A DNA stretch of 64,000 bases from Parascedosporium putredinis (lineage: Eukaryota; Ascomycota; Sordariomycetes; Microascales; Microascaceae), in contig CASHTG010000003.1 of assembly GCA_949357655.1 (NCBI GenBank), positions 62,001 through 126,000 on the forward strand, read 5' to 3'. Position numbers and translations under genes: made by a program. A model generated the notes under the pieces. The model made no database searches, was not told the DNA's origin, and saw only the letters and a list, made by a program, of their open reading frames with translations. Below are positions 45,875-56,900 of this stretch, one piece after another. The first letter of the stretch is position 1, and every line of letters begins with the position of its first letter.

Positions 45875-48648
45875 TGTGTATGTGGGGGTGGGTTTTCAAG
45901 TGGAAGCTGTACTCAGGAGTCGGATAATGCGACAAGTCGTCGTTAATACTATCTGGATGGGACTGAAAAGAATTGTCGATGGCTGCAAATGCTGAGGTAG
46001 TTGGGCTTTCGTGTATCTATAGTAGTCCCGAAACATCGAGTGTCAGATTAGAACGTGCGGGTTCTTTGTAGTGGGCTTCTAGCCGATAGCGAGAGATGGG
46101 GGAGGGTATGAGGGCGTGTGAAGATAAGTGAATGAATAGTTGGAAACGTTCAAGGGAAGGAGTGGGCAACCTGCCCAGACAAAACAGAGGCATCCTAACC
46201 GAGGATGCCAGGGATTCACATACTATGAGTGACCAAGTCGGCTTATTTCTCTTTAGTCTTAATGATGTTGGAATGTGAAGATGCTCCGGAGATGCAAAGT
46301 GCGCAAAGGAGGAAGAGAAGGGTGGCTCGACCGGGAAGGCGCGATTGGCGTCGGCGACACGAACGTGCAAAATGCGGGCGTCAAGGATTGACAAGAACGA
46401 GAAGCAAAGGAAACCAACAAAATGGAAAATTTAATCAAATCCCATCCCTCGAGGTGGATGTGAAACGATGGATGAGGTTCTCCTTCCCTTCAAGATCGCG
46501 CGTCATCGAAAGCGCGGTGCTCCCTTTTTTTCCCTTTCCTTTCCGAGGGCAGAGGTTGGCGCGAATCCGAAGCGTGCATCCTGGCGTAATGGGCTGTCTG
46601 TCGCGCTGGGTGGGATTGCAGACTGGAGACCAGTGGTTGGAGCTCGGTATTTTCATCACGTGATACAACACGGTCCCAACCAATGCAGCCAGCCAACTTG
46701 GGTCAAAGCTGTCCAATCGCCCAATCCACGCGTGGATGGAGCTCTATTGATGTGTAAACGGAAATCCATCAATTGAGTTCCCTTCGACAACTGCAGTGAA
46801 CCTACTCGCAACGAGACCCATTAAGCACCTTCTGATAGGTCAACCGCATCATTCCTAGAGCCCTACAGAGGCTTTATGAATTGGATGAAGTCGGATTCAA
46901 TAAACAGCTCGTTGAAGCTGACGGATGGGCGTGCAAGGCAGGATTTACACTATTAGATTTGATTTCCAAGTGGCTTCACATAAGGGAGCAACAAGAATCC
47001 ATGGAGAGCTCGTAAATTCCGAGGTCCGTCGAATGCAAAGTATCTCTAATAGCTTACGATGTTCGAGCAGTGTGACGTCCTGCCCACCATTCCAAGTTTC
47101 AAACGTGCTATCTTCTTGTCCGCCCTCCTAGCCCTACCAACCCTGGCGCCACTCCATAACCCCCGCGAAACGAAGCTCCCTGATTTGGTAGCGGAGCCGG
47201 TGGTCCAATCCCCTTCTTTGGCCTAGCCAGAGCGATGGAGGGTGTGGAGGCTCGAGATTGTGGGGTTTGGAGGGGCAAGGACGACGGGGAGCCAGAGGGC
47301 GAAGACGCCTTTTTCGAATCCTTTTGTTTTCAATTGAAAAAGGGGATCAGTTGATGTTCATTGACACATCGCTATTGAGCCTACTACAAGCGGGTCGGTC
47401 TTTCTTGGCCTGTTCCTTAACATTGACATTGATCTATAGATGATGTGTGCATCAATTAAGCGGAATTGGAAAATTCCTGGTCGAACCTGAGGGACATGGA
47501 CGCAAAGAACCCGGAAGGGCCTCATAAAGGCCCAATCCAACCCATTTTCCGAGCTCGCCCGATCGCTCAACCCTCGATAGATCAAACCTTTCGTCAGTCA
47601 TGAAACATGACGACAAGGACGATTGAATTTGGGGATTGCGTCGTGGGTGCCTTCCCAAACCACGTGCCCGATTGCAGAATGAGTCGGTGACTCGAACACG
47701 AAGCTGTCTTCAGTTCACACTTTCCTCCACACTCTCCTCCACGTGCATACGTCCTAGGTGTCAAGGAAGCTCAATTCGTCTAAACTTTCCTTGCAATGGT
47801 CCCTCGGAACGTCGTCGCTCCCCGACTTTCCCGACCTTCTCCGCTCCCTTCCTTAGCGTCGCCCCTCGCTATCTCGTTAGCAAACCAGGCAGAAGGGGGC
47901 CTTTTAGGGCTGCCAAGGATCAAGGAAAAAGGCGGCCTCGAAGGCCTACGGAACAATCCTGCCGCAGCATGACTGCAGACACTGGCCCTATCGACCTGCT
48001 GCCTTACGGGTCTTGGGCCAATCCCATTCTGCCATGTACAGCACCCTGCATCCCCGGGCCGGGGTTAATTGTCGGCGGCGCCGACAGCAATGATCAAAGG
48101 GCTATCGGTGCCCCTCTTTTCCCCTTCCTGGGCGACCCAGAACTCGTTCATGTGAGACCAAGGACTCGCGTCACCAAAGGGCCTCAATGGCACCAATCTT
48201 CCTAAACCAACCCTGCAGCCAACCGGCTTCAAGGCTTGCTCCCCTCTCGCTCATGGCCTCATGTCCTAGCAGTGGAGACTAGAGGGAAGCCATGATCTCG
48301 GCTATTGTTGACTTTGATGTTTGCTATCTATTGATACTTGGAGCCTTGTCTATATATTAGGAGTCCCCGTCTCATCCCACCTCCTGTTTTCCCAATCTTG
48401 AATCTGCCTTTCAAACTTGACATCGAGAGAATTGCCATTCGCTCGTGCATAAGCTTCCGTTCTTTCAGCTTCTCTGCACTCGCTGCGCTCGTGCTTCTCT
48501 TCTACTAGAGCACCCGGCGTGCATATAAATTGGCAGGCTGATCCCACCCTCGGAGGCGGACGAAAATCCACATCAACTTCACAGTCGATCCTCCGAAAGG
48601 AAGTTATTCCCATTTCAAAAGCCTCCACCCAATTCATCACTACCCACC
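45875..48648. promoter_or_regulatory. Divergent 2.8 kb intergenic region
   Basis: Lies between the YTA7 start and the small gene at 48649. The longest open frame (47636-48205, plus) shows no domain and a composition like the surrounding DNA, so it is not called. YTA7 promoter elements should lie close to 45875-46450. The 48300-48640 part is C/T-rich and probably the leader of the plus-strand gene. Confidence 0.4.
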
Positions 48649-49236
48649 ATGTCCAGCCCCCGGGCAGCTCCACCGGCACCATTGAACTTGTATTCTTCTC
48701 GTGACAAACAGTCATTTGAGTTTGGCCTGTCTGAACGAGGAAGGGTGAGTAGCCATTGCCAATCACTCCCCATCCGCTGCCCACGCTTGCCCCAAGCTGT
48801 CTGAACAGTCAGCTAACATGGAACTCTCACAGTCAAGGTACAGCGGTTCCTTCATGGATGGTGATACCCTTGTAGCCACCCCGAGCACCGCCGGTATGGA
48901 ATCCCCACGGTTCCGGTCACAAGGCTTCGTCCGGAACCGTCAACGTCTACACAACGTGTGGGCGCCACACCGACCAATACCTGTTTGGTGGGAAATCTCT
49001 CGGCGAGATGGCCCGGTCTCTTCTGCACCGCAACCAGCGCTAGAGATAATGAGGCAGCTACAGCTTGATACTTTCGAGGACCTACGAGTTGGTCAACAGC
49101 ATTCCAGGATCAGATCCAAGACGATTTTATTCCCGTGCTGAGCGCTTTTCATGTACACAACTTTTCACTTCGTCCATCCAAAACAACAATTCGACCAACC
49201 CTTTCAGAATCGAGGGTGGAGGAACAGGATTTATAG
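48649..49236 (+). CDS. Small conserved-looking protein of unknown function (apparent frameshifts)
   Basis: I cannot name this protein. Exon 1 is 48649-48744 (MSSPRAAPPAPLNLYSSRDK to SERGR), the intron is 48745-48832 (GTGAGT, GCTAAC branch, CACAG) and exon 2 runs on from SRYSGSFMDGDTLVATPSTA. Then natural-looking segments occur in two frames: SSGTVNVYTTCGRHTDQYLF and GGKSLGEMARSLLHRN; then PALEIMRQLQLDTFEDLRVG; then FQDQIQDDFIPVLSAFHVHN to a TAG at 49234. Joining them needs a two-base loss at the C4 run 48903-48906 and one-base losses at about 49034 and 49096-49102. That gives about 165 residues, soluble, with no signal peptide or membrane segment. Confidence rests on the good intron and on composition, not on a known family. 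Confidence 0.55.
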
Positions 49237-49612
49237 CCTCTGGTGGTAAAGGCGACTTTTGAAGCTATGAGACGACTTAACGAAACGATACCCTTCCTTT
49301 TCTTTTTTTCCCCAAAGAATCTCTTCATGTAAATAATTTTCATAGCAAACCCACGATGGCGTGGTATATGGGAGGAGATCATCATGAAAGCTTGTCTACG
49401 AGCAGCACTACCCGCGCACTTAAAAACGAATTGATGAATCATAAGCCACATTAAGTCATGCCTTCACCAGAGTGAGACTATAAAACGGAACATTCACGTT
49501 GACATCTCAAAGCTAAAACGCTGCCACACATCAGATCATTTTACTCCCCGCTTTAGCCCCAGATATCACCCAGTATGCGAGGTCAAATCTTGGGATGAGC
49601 CTCCCATCACAT
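49237..49612. other. Convergent 3' regions
   Basis: 376 bases between the small gene and the carbonic anhydrase gene, which face each other. T-rich tract at 49299-49310. No gene. Confidence 0.4.
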
Positions 49613-50775
49613 TTACCGCTCCATGGTGCCGATCGCGTCGTGCAGCAAGTTCCTCTCCCCGGGGCCGTCTGCGTGTACCGAGAATTGAATTTCAAAACCG
49701 CCTTGGCAGTGCTATAGACGTCGGCGGAGACGTAGAGGGACGGCGGACGACGTTCCAGGCCACGCCCTCGGTGCAAGGAGGGGTAGTCAGGGATCCATTA
49801 TATTGAAAAACATCGGAGGCTCCGACGAGCTCCACGATTTCGCTAGAAAGGAGGGGCCCTGTCTGTGCAACGTCGCCGCCGCTGGGGATGCGATCGACGG
49901 CCGAGAGGACGCTAGTAAAGAAGGGACTGGCAGTGTGAAGAGAGGAGACGTCGATCATGACGCCTACAACGGAGAGTGCTTGATCTGTTTCGAGAAAGGC
50001 GGAGGTGGTTAGCTCCACATCGTCTGTCCTGTCAGGAAATTTGCGTGCCAAGATGTCAAAGAAACCCCACATGCTCATCCGCGCCTCCTCACCACGGATG
50101 CGGTCTTTTAAAAGGAAGGGGGAGGAAGAGAAAAAAAGGCTCGTAGAAGTTCCTTCCGCTTGTCTCGGATTTTGGGCCGCCACTCTCGCCTCCATGCCCA
50201 GACTGCATGATGCCAAGAGCCAAGACGTGGGGAAAATGAAATTTATAGTCGTGACCGGGAACGTCACAAATACGCGTCCCGGCTTGCATTTGGACTATGT
50301 CAGCCGTTGGAACGACTCCTCTTCGACTTACCTTGTGCTCTAAACACAAAATGTGCCTCCATCGCGTACGTCTCCTCATCGATGCGGTGTTCTGACGGCG
50401 TGTGGAGGTGGAATTGCACAAGGCGGTACTCTTTACCATGTCGACAAATGGTGCCATTCGCGGCAACTTCGACGGTAGTGCCCAAGTTTTTTATTTCGGT
50501 CCCTGCTAAGTAGTTCTCCAGTTCCATTGATAGAGTCTCGCCCTTCACCATCGGTATCGAGTTTATCTGAGAGTCCACTGCGACGGGAGACTGATACGTG
50601 CCCTGAGCGCAGGCCACGTTATCCGTGGCTATGCCATGCCAGTTGAGGGGCCGCCCAGGCCCGTGTACCCGAAAGACGGCGGCGAGAAGTCGGAGCGAGG
50701 CTGCAGGCCGGCGTCGTGGTAGCACAAGGCCGACACGAGGGGGAGGAGGATTTGACTGGCGACAAGATGCTTCAT
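49613..50775 (-). CDS. Secreted alpha-carbonic anhydrase (three apparent frameshifts)
   Basis: Interconverts CO2 and bicarbonate with a catalytic zinc. Exons 50775-50332 and 49984-49613, about 272 residues. Signal peptide MKHLVASQILLPLVSALC at residues 1-18, so it is extracellular or cell-wall. The alpha-CA core is clear: NWHGIATDN, YQSPVAVDSQ, zinc ligands in RLVQFHLHTPSEH (His-x-His) and the third His in YAMEAHFVF; then VVGVMIDV, YNGSLTTPPCTEGVAWNVV and the C-terminal YVSADVYSTAKAVLKFNSRY. The frame is one base short at 50647-50650 (GGGG on plus), 49737-49739 and 49657-49660; the third restores ERNLLHDAIGTMER to the stop. The 347-base intron is unusually long for this genome and includes open sequence, but GTAAGT and ACAG splice cleanly between FRAQ-G and DQALS. 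Alpha-type enzymes are present in only some filamentous fungi. Confidence 0.92.
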
Positions 50776-53533
50776 TGCGAGCAGGCACCTAGTAAGGAGT
50801 CCGTTGGTCAAGGTCCTTCAAGGGATTTCGCAGGCCTGTAAGGTGAGATCTATGGGGAGTGGTGCGAGGAAAGGCCGGGCCAGAACTGAAGTGGCCAAGT
50901 TGTATCTAGAACGAAGAGGAAAGAAAAGAAAGGCGGCAAAGGCGGCAAAGGCGGCAAAGGGGACGGAAAGAGCGACTGATGGCAGGCATCGCATTTGAGG
51001 CCCAGGTTGAGTAAAGGGGCTCAAGCCTAGGTTTTATAAGGGTGGCTTTCCTCGCATGCGTAGGTCCAGGTTTTGGAAGGGAGGGAGAAACACGTCAACG
51101 GCCCAGTTCATCTATGCATACGATGTGAATTGATCGAGGGATTACGGGTCAGACGATTCAATCAGCAAGGGACTATTACCCTCGGCACCCATATAGAGTG
51201 GGGGCTTCGCAACAAGCAACGGCGGGTCCCGGGGCTCTCCCGCTATAAACCCCTGCAGCGACGGGCTCGATAACAGTGCCTCCGATCCCATGTTTCTTCT
51301 CAGAAGGCCGTGAGTTATGGGCAGGGGCATGGTCAGAAAGGTTAATCGTACATCGACTACCTCGGCAAAAGGGGGCGCGAGAATTCTGAGCCACGACTAC
51401 ACCAGCATCTCGGAAGCAATCGCCTTTTTGACTCCCTTTTGAGGCTCAGTTGCCGCAAGCATTACCAGATCTAACGAACCCTCAAACTTTAGACGGGCAA
51501 AGAAGAAGAAAGGATCGTACAGTACGTGCCGTTATGGGGCCACGGGTATGGCAGCCTATTTGGTAGAGGGCACGCTTATATCTGCCGGCACCCGGGGGAA
51601 ACAAAAACCAACATTGTGAGTGAAATTCTTACGACATCTGGAGTGTCATAAGCTGAGACTTCCGACTTTGTCCTTTGGACAAGCAAGAGTGGACCAAGCA
51701 GTTGTAAACACCATTACTAATTTACCTCCATCCATCAATTGATCAATTGAGCTCTGTCCTCTAGCCCTGCAAAAGTCTTATCTTGTTCGTGTACATACAG
51801 ATCTCCATGTCTGAGCAACGTGGCCGCGAAGTGCGCTGTTGGTTGATCAATCTGACAAGCTGGTCCTAAATTGTGAGCGACCGCCAGCGACAGGACTAAT
51901 ACTTCAGTCGTGGAGCTGTCTCGCAACAGCTGCGAGCGGATATGGTCGGTCAATTATCCTAGAACCCTGGTTCCCGGACACAGCCCTCAATTCAAACGTT
52001 TCCTGTCCTGTCGTGAGTTGGTTGGCCGCCGTTTGGGAAGGCGGAGCAGACCAGGGTCTCTGCTGACGATCATCATTTTCCCTTTGAACTGGGCCGATAT
52101 ATGATAAGGTTGCAGAAGCGTAAAATTCAACGAACTTATGACTGAACCTTATCTTGATTCAACATGCATCTTTCCATTGGGCTCCGCTGCATGATGTAGA
52201 GGCATCCTTGCTGAAGCCCTCTTATATTTGGGTTTATATAACAACAGAGAAAGGCGAGGGCTGAATCTCCAACTGGAAAGAAGACTGGACTAGATCCATG
52301 ACACAAGAAGAAAAACCCGCCGCCCTATGCAGAGGCGTGAATGGCACACGCGAGTTGATTCTACCCTGGTTTGTCTCATAGAAGGATCACTTATACGGCT
52401 AGATATTAGGGGCCCAAGGTGCATCCTTCTCATCACGCCGTTGATCTATTGTTACTGTCGCGTAGTCAACCCCCGCGCGCTCCATTCTTCATAGTTCTCG
52501 CCGACACAGCCGGTACCGAAACGTCTTGTCGGTTGGACGATAGTACTGGTAGCATATGGCTCCGCAGCCGCAGTCGAGCTGTGTCGGCAATCGACTGCAC
52601 GCTTCTGACACTATCACAGCTTGCGGAAGAAGGACAGGGTCCCTACTGTCGCAGCTGTCTTGACGAGAACAACAACCAAGTTTTCGCTAAGCATGTAAAG
52701 GAAAGAAACACAATGAGTCAATGCGAAGGTGCATACCGAAGCGGAAGTGTTGTAAAATGCCACTTGGCAAGTGAACCGGACAAACAACGGATCTTGAAGG
52801 CCATCTTGAAAAACACTGCCTCCACAAACATGGTGGAGACAACAGCAGCCAAGACTCGCATACCTTCTAGAATTCCGTCGAAGACACTCTTCATGCCTCC
52901 CCTTCGATATACTATCCCAGTCATTGCCAAGAACACTGGATATCGGGGCATAATACGTAACACGCTGAGTACTTTGTCAATTGGGTACGCGCGTTGATCT
53001 TTGGAAAGTCCAAAGGAGAACTAACTTCGCACTTCAACGGGCATGCGGCAACTAAAACACCCGCCCTTCCTTGCCGCTGACACGCTCTCGGAAGAGCAAG
53101 CATATCCTGGAACTTCAATGGGGTTCCGGATGCAGCGCCAAGCAGATCAATTGATGCACTTCGCCAACTTACCCTTGAGTCCCCGACGGGATTCTATTGG
53201 AAGTCAGCCGCTCGAAACAAGTCCACACCGCCCCGACGGCGTGGCTCTCAATCCTACCACCACTCATCAACTCCATAGTTCTCGGTGCACCCGATAAAGG
53301 CCTTTTCTAATATCCTGAATCCCATGAGTTTTCTTCGATTCTTTTAGATCGCGTGGTTTAGATTCTTACTTATTTCCCTCGATAGGGTTCCGGTGGGCTT
53401 CTTTGATACATTCTATGAGCCAGACTAAGGGTACATTGCCTAGTGATACCCAAAGAGCTGTTCAGCTCATGTTGTAGCACGAACTTCACTAGAAGAAGAA
53501 AAAGAAAGATAGAAAAAAATTGTAAAGAAGAAA
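50776..53533. other. Gene-poor region, part 1
   Basis: No supported gene. 50932-50958 holds a 9-base unit (GGCGGCAAA) three times. A 192-codon frame at 52419-52997 (plus) and a shorter minus frame with a signal-like start (MRVLAAVVSTMFVEA, from about 52855) were examined; neither shows a domain, so they are not called. Confidence 0.45.
50932..50958. repeat. 9-base tandem repeat x 3
   Basis: Three exact copies of GGCGGCAAA upstream of the carbonic anhydrase gene, about 160 bases from its start codon, in the promoter region. Confidence 0.9.
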
Positions 53534-53905
53534 AAGGAAAAAGAACTAGGAGCCACGGACTTTGTCTCGGGTAACGCAACCTGCTACCACCCGCCCCACA
53601 CTCCCCAGCCCCTCCACGCCGGAGTGTATGTCAAGCGTATCGGAGTGGCGTCGGTGGGGTCCCGGCCGGTGGATAGGAAGCCCGCGGGCCCCGCCTACTG
53701 ATGTGTCCTCTGTCAGAGGACGATAACCCCGCATGCGGAGCCGGGGGAATGGAAAAATTTCTCTCCTGTCTTCAAAGTCCGGAAGCGAGATGTAGCCTTG
53801 GTAGGTAAGGGAGGGAGAAAAAGGTCGTGGTATCACAAGTGGGTTGCTTCGTGGAAGCTCGCCGCGCACCCCCTAACCGCCCCTTTCGGCCTTTAGGCCT
53901 CTGAT
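53534..53905 (-). ncRNA. Candidate structured GC-rich non-coding RNA locus
   Basis: A GC-rich block in otherwise average DNA, bounded on its minus-strand 3' side by T-rich sequence (CTTTTTCC at about 53533-53541), the kind of signal used as a Pol III terminator. It contains a perfect 8-base inverted repeat with a one-base loop (GTCCTCTG-T-CAGAGGAC, 53705-53721), a perfect 10-base palindrome CCGCATGCGG (53729-53738) and a GGCCT-TT-AGGCC hairpin (53888-53899). It is open on the minus strand for 107 codons, but the peptide shows no domain. I could not match it to RNase P, MRP, SRP, U3 or U-snRNA signatures that I know. Existence as a transcript is inference. Confidence 0.2.
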
Positions 53906-56900
53906 GACGAGATGGTCATTCCTCTAGTGGGGTCGTTCTTGGTCGGGAGTTTTGTTAGGTGATGGGGAGGATGAATAGCTACATTGCACAATGCTAATCA
54001 CATGGATCTGCACACTTCCATCTAAATATGGAGGTGTCGATCTATGGGCCGATTGTTTTCATGACCCTGACTACACATGCATACGTTTAGGTGAAAGAAT
54101 AACGAAGGCATGGCGAGATTGCGAACCGGGGCGATGTGTCGAAAATATTCGAGAAACACATTCTCATACAAATGTGGAGGGGAGAATTCCCGACGCTGTC
54201 GGGTGAGTTCGAGCGACGCCTGGTGGTCACACCAAGCGAAAGCTACCTTCCAATGGATGGATCTCCTCCGTTCCCGTTCTAAAGACCAGACGTTGGTCGC
54301 GGGCAGTCGGCTAAAGTTCAACAGGGAGCGTGGAGGGGCCCGCTGGATGCATCAAGGGCCGGATCGGGCAGGATGAACATGAGATCAGCCACAACGCGAG
54401 ATACAGGAAGGGAAAACCACAGGGGAAGGGGCGAGAGATTCAAATGTGGGATATGCCCCCAAATTGCCTCTCTACCCCCTCGGATAGATGGCTGCAAAGA
54501 ACTGGTGGCCTAGCTTTGGACGATTGGGCCGGGTATTTAGGGTGGAAGCACAGGTGGGACGGATATAGTCGATGCAGATGCACCCAGGAGGAAACGGACG
54601 GACGCCGAGCCGAAGATGAGAGGGAAAAAAGAAGAAAAAAGAAAACAAAGACTAAAGAGGTCACGATGCAGAAGCCCGTACGGCCGATAGCGCTGGCGGC
54701 TGTGCTGGTAAACTGGCTTCTAAATAAACAACGCGGACGACCCATCAGGGAAGAACACCTGCAAGATCCACGGTTGTCAACCAAAAGCCACCTAGAAAAC
54801 TGGTCTCTTGAAGACAAATTCTCGGCCCTGAGCGTTCGCGATGGGCCATTGTTAGGGTAGTTGCGGGTGGGAACCCCATACCATTATCCTGGCATCTGAG
54901 CTGCCATGCATTCCCGTCCATCACTAAGAAGCAGCACTGGAACGTACCTACTTCGTCTTACGCAGGCGTCGCTGTTTGAATCTCTCCCAAGTTGGTCGGT
55001 TGGACGATGGGCAGAAGCCCTAGGTAACGGATCCTAGATGTCGGTGACGGTGACCGGAAACGAGGCCGGACGTCATCCATGAGTTACATGTAAGAGAGAG
55101 TATTTTTGTGCCGCCAGAGACAAAGATAGTAGCGCGTCTCCCGCCCCTTCGCTTCAAGCCGCCTCTTTCTCTGGGATTTCACCCTTGACGATGCTAGCCA
55201 CCGGTCACATCAGGTGGGGCGATGTTGGAAGTGGCGTACGAATATAATAAACACATAGTCAGGGGCATGAGAGCCTTTCGTTGAAGGGAGCTCATCTACC
55301 CACCCCAACCAAGGCCTGGGCTCTCTCGTAAGATACCCAAGCATAGCCAGCGAAGCCCTGTTGACCCCGCGGGTTGGAATATATGGAGTTGATATTTCAC
55401 AGCTAAGCATTCAGCCAGCTGTGGTACAACATCACGGTCCCCCATTTCCCTGTTCTTTCCCTTCTTGTTCCTGCTCTGCCTTTTTCTTCTTTTTTCTTTT
55501 TTTCTTTTTCATTCTTAATCATGTGTACTTGGTGAGATTGCTGCTTGGAAAGGCGTCCGAGGAAAAATTAGAGGCAATCACAACCCGGAGAAGAGAACGT
55601 GGGGTAGGTATGCGTGATGCGCCCTATCTCCATGTAGTCAAGAGAAGTGCGAGTCAGCGCATTCCCATCTCCGGCATCGAGCCGACGCCAATGGTCTCCA
55701 ATCAAATAAAGCGAAATTTGAGTGTGCGTCGCGTTCCGAAGGGCCTTACTCGGATAGCCGGGGAAGAGACACTTGACCTTGATTTCTCGCTTTTTCACCG
55801 CAACGCTTTCCCGTGGTCTCGGGAAGAGCAGGTCCCGTGGAAAAGACATGGTGGAAAAATTCACCCACGACTTCTCAGATGGAACGTATTCCAATCTCGA
55901 AGGGACCCCCGCGAGGTTGGGTTGTGTTTGGCCACAAGTTGTGTCTTTCAGCCGTACATGCAACCAATATGCGAACCAGAGGACTGGCCCCGAAGCGACC
56001 CAACTTTCAAGGATGACCGGATGAAGAGGTTGTATTACCATCCTGGCGGCCCCTGCGAGTCGGTGGTCCATTAGTTTGGTGGGACGAGAACCTAAATTAT
56101 TTGTTAAAAACGTGTGGAATGGCGGGATGGAGAGCGTCCTTGAGAAGGGCAGGATAGACTAGAACCTCATACCTACGAAAATGCTGGAAGTCGTCTTTTG
56201 TGATTCTTCTTCCCGCGTCCCCGAAGTTAGAAAGAGAATGGCGCTAGCTGTTTGGACCGTATCTAATCGATCGCTAGCAAGGAAAGATGAAACCAGCTGT
56301 TCATCTGTAGCTGAGAGACGTTCTTCAGCAACCTCATGCAAAAGGAAGCACGTCGATTTGGGTTCTTTTTACAGCGGGAACGTTTCAACCTTTGCTGTTA
56401 GGTTGGAGCCACCCAGCTCATTATTAGATGTATGCCATAGGCACGACCTGGTACTCGCAGGTTTTTTGCTTCAAGGGTATTTCCGTAAGGCTGTGAAGAT
56501 AAAAAAGAAAGAGAAAGAAGGAAGCCGGACCCTCCCCGCAAACCAGGCCTTCCGTGGCTAAGGCTGCAGGGGTTATGACAGACACCCGTGGTGCTGCCGG
56601 CCTTGGTGAGGCTGACTCCCTGTCATTCGATTTGGTGTGTTAGAGGGGTCCGAGAGCTATGTTGTTTATTGTTACTCGGAGAAAAGTTTCATGTACGAGA
56701 CCCGATCCCGTCACCGTACTCATCGCAACTATGATGCCGCCTGGTTTTTGCAGAGAAACATGCGGTCCAAGTTCTCATCGCATCGGGAGTACTTTTTCTT
56801 GAAGGGTCCATGGGTCTGTCATGTCCGGACCGCCTTCATTTTCAGACTTTTGTGACGTGGCCCGGGCTGGTCTCACCATGCTCTGCGCTAGGACGAAACA

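Noticed and set aside
47636..48205. 189-codon open frame on the plus strand
   Set aside because: No recognisable domain; Arg/Pro/Ser-rich composition matches the GC content of the region; no good start context.
52419..52997. 192-codon open frame, plus strand, and a signal-like minus-strand frame
   Set aside because: No conserved block, no consistent splice model, and the cysteine pattern fits no small-secreted family I know.
53900..53960. Box C-like TGATGA as a C/D snoRNA
   Set aside because: No box D (CTGA) or terminal stem at a suitable distance.
55361..56074. 237-codon open frame on the plus strand
   Set aside because: It is matched by a long antisense frame, contains a poly-Phe run from a T-tract and shows no domain, signal or splice context.
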